Origin: Caulobacter sp.
GTDB taxonomy: Bacteria > Pseudomonadota > Alphaproteobacteria > Caulobacterales > Caulobacteraceae
Reading direction: 5' to 3'
Assembly (NCBI GenBank): GCA_030678995.1
Contig: JAUXTQ010000034.1
Location: forward strand, 54,127 to 118,126
Length of the DNA: 64,000 nucleotides
Shown: positions 63,457-64,000 of the stretch, piece by piece
How the letters are laid out: each line of letters starts with the position of its first letter
Position numbering within the stretch: position 1 is the stretch's first letter
Made by a program: the position numbers and the translations under genes
Notes under the pieces: model-generated
What the model was told of the DNA's origin: nothing
Database searches by the model: none
What the model saw: the letters and a program-made list of their open reading frames with translations, nothing else

Positions 63457-63803
63457 GCGGGGCGCTTATCAATCAATACCTCGAATATTGCGCGTGGAGG
63501 CGCGCGTCTAAACGAGGGAGCGGAGGCGAAACGAGTCTGCGCGGACGCGCTAAGCTTCCAAGCTGGCTCCTAAAGTAGATTGGCCCTCTCAAAAACAAGT
63601 CGCCAAGGCGAAAGCCTTTCCATCTTTTGAAATAGACTGCGTCCTCCTCGAACACGCGAGTTCGATCAAAATGGGCTCAAAATAGCATTTTCGCGTTGGA
63701 GTTTGTGTCCAAAATTACTTCATTGAATCTATTGAACTAATTTAACACGAAAAATTGTATGCACTTGCGTAGATGAACGTAAGTAACTAAATACATTGAA
63801 TAT

Positions 63804-63848
63804 GCGGGTGTGGCGGAATTGGTAGACGCACCAGATTTAGGTTCTGAC
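63804..63848 (+). tRNA. Second 5' half of tRNA-Leu(UAG), no 3' half in window
   Basis: GCGGGTGTGGCGGAATTGGTAGACGCACCAGATTTAGGTTCTGAC; followed by sequence homologous to that after the first half, not by a tRNA 3' half. Confidence 0.75.
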
Positions 63849-64000
63849 AAGTATATAAAATTTTCCAACAAAAACAGTATATTACAAACCGCCTAAATCC
63901 CGCTGTGTCCAAATGTGTGTCCAGCATGCGTGCCCTACGGCCCAGTGCTTGGCACCGCGCTGTTGAAGAAACGTAAGCGTCCCATTTGGGCCGCCTACTG

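Larger units (their letters stand above)
61831..63803. mobile_element. Putative small integrated element or island remnant bounded by tRNA-Leu 5' halves, carrying fic
   Basis: Direct ~120-nt boundary repeats, lower GC, TGTGTCCA boxes near both ends (61931, 61943, 63704, 63904, 63916), no integrase inside. Confidence 0.6.

Noticed and set aside
61874-63803. Group I intron splitting tRNA-Leu
   Set aside because: Anticodon-loop position fits, but no 3' exon is found before the second 5' half, no P7/G-binding core was recognised, and the unit is repeated with its own 5' exon.

Overview
This 64-kb, high-GC window looks like an alphaproteobacterial chromosome, probably Caulobacteraceae (inferred from gene content, no database search run). 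It is mostly densely packed core genes: an OmpR-type two-component pair, thiG, an M48 protease, RNase E, an amidase, PBP1A, prfB with a programmed +1 frameshift, bactofilin plus an M23 peptidase, bcp, tyrS, ppa, a long isc/suf Fe-S operon, plsC, a TetR/TfoX divergent pair, a diguanylate cyclase, an aldehyde dehydrogenase, a DEAD helicase, parE, two amidohydrolases, glnA-glnB, nnrD/E, a P450, and a sterol-desaturase/DUF2147 fusion. Overlaid on this are several families of palindromic intergenic repeats. One two-hairpin family shows compensatory stem changes and supplies stop codons to flanking genes. Four different palindromes sit at gene junctions inside the suf operon. The last 2.2 kb is clearly accessory and lower in GC. 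Two 5' halves of tRNA-Leu(UAG), each without a 3' half, begin identical ~120-nt ungapped units with paired TGTGTCCA boxes at +100 and +112. They bracket a 1.97-kb segment whose only recognisable gene encodes a class II Fic protein. I read this as tandem integration of related elements into the 5' half of a tRNA-Leu gene, with the rest of the second element beyond the window. This is the best candidate here for something poorly described. Coordinates are from reading the sequence and the supplied ORF track.
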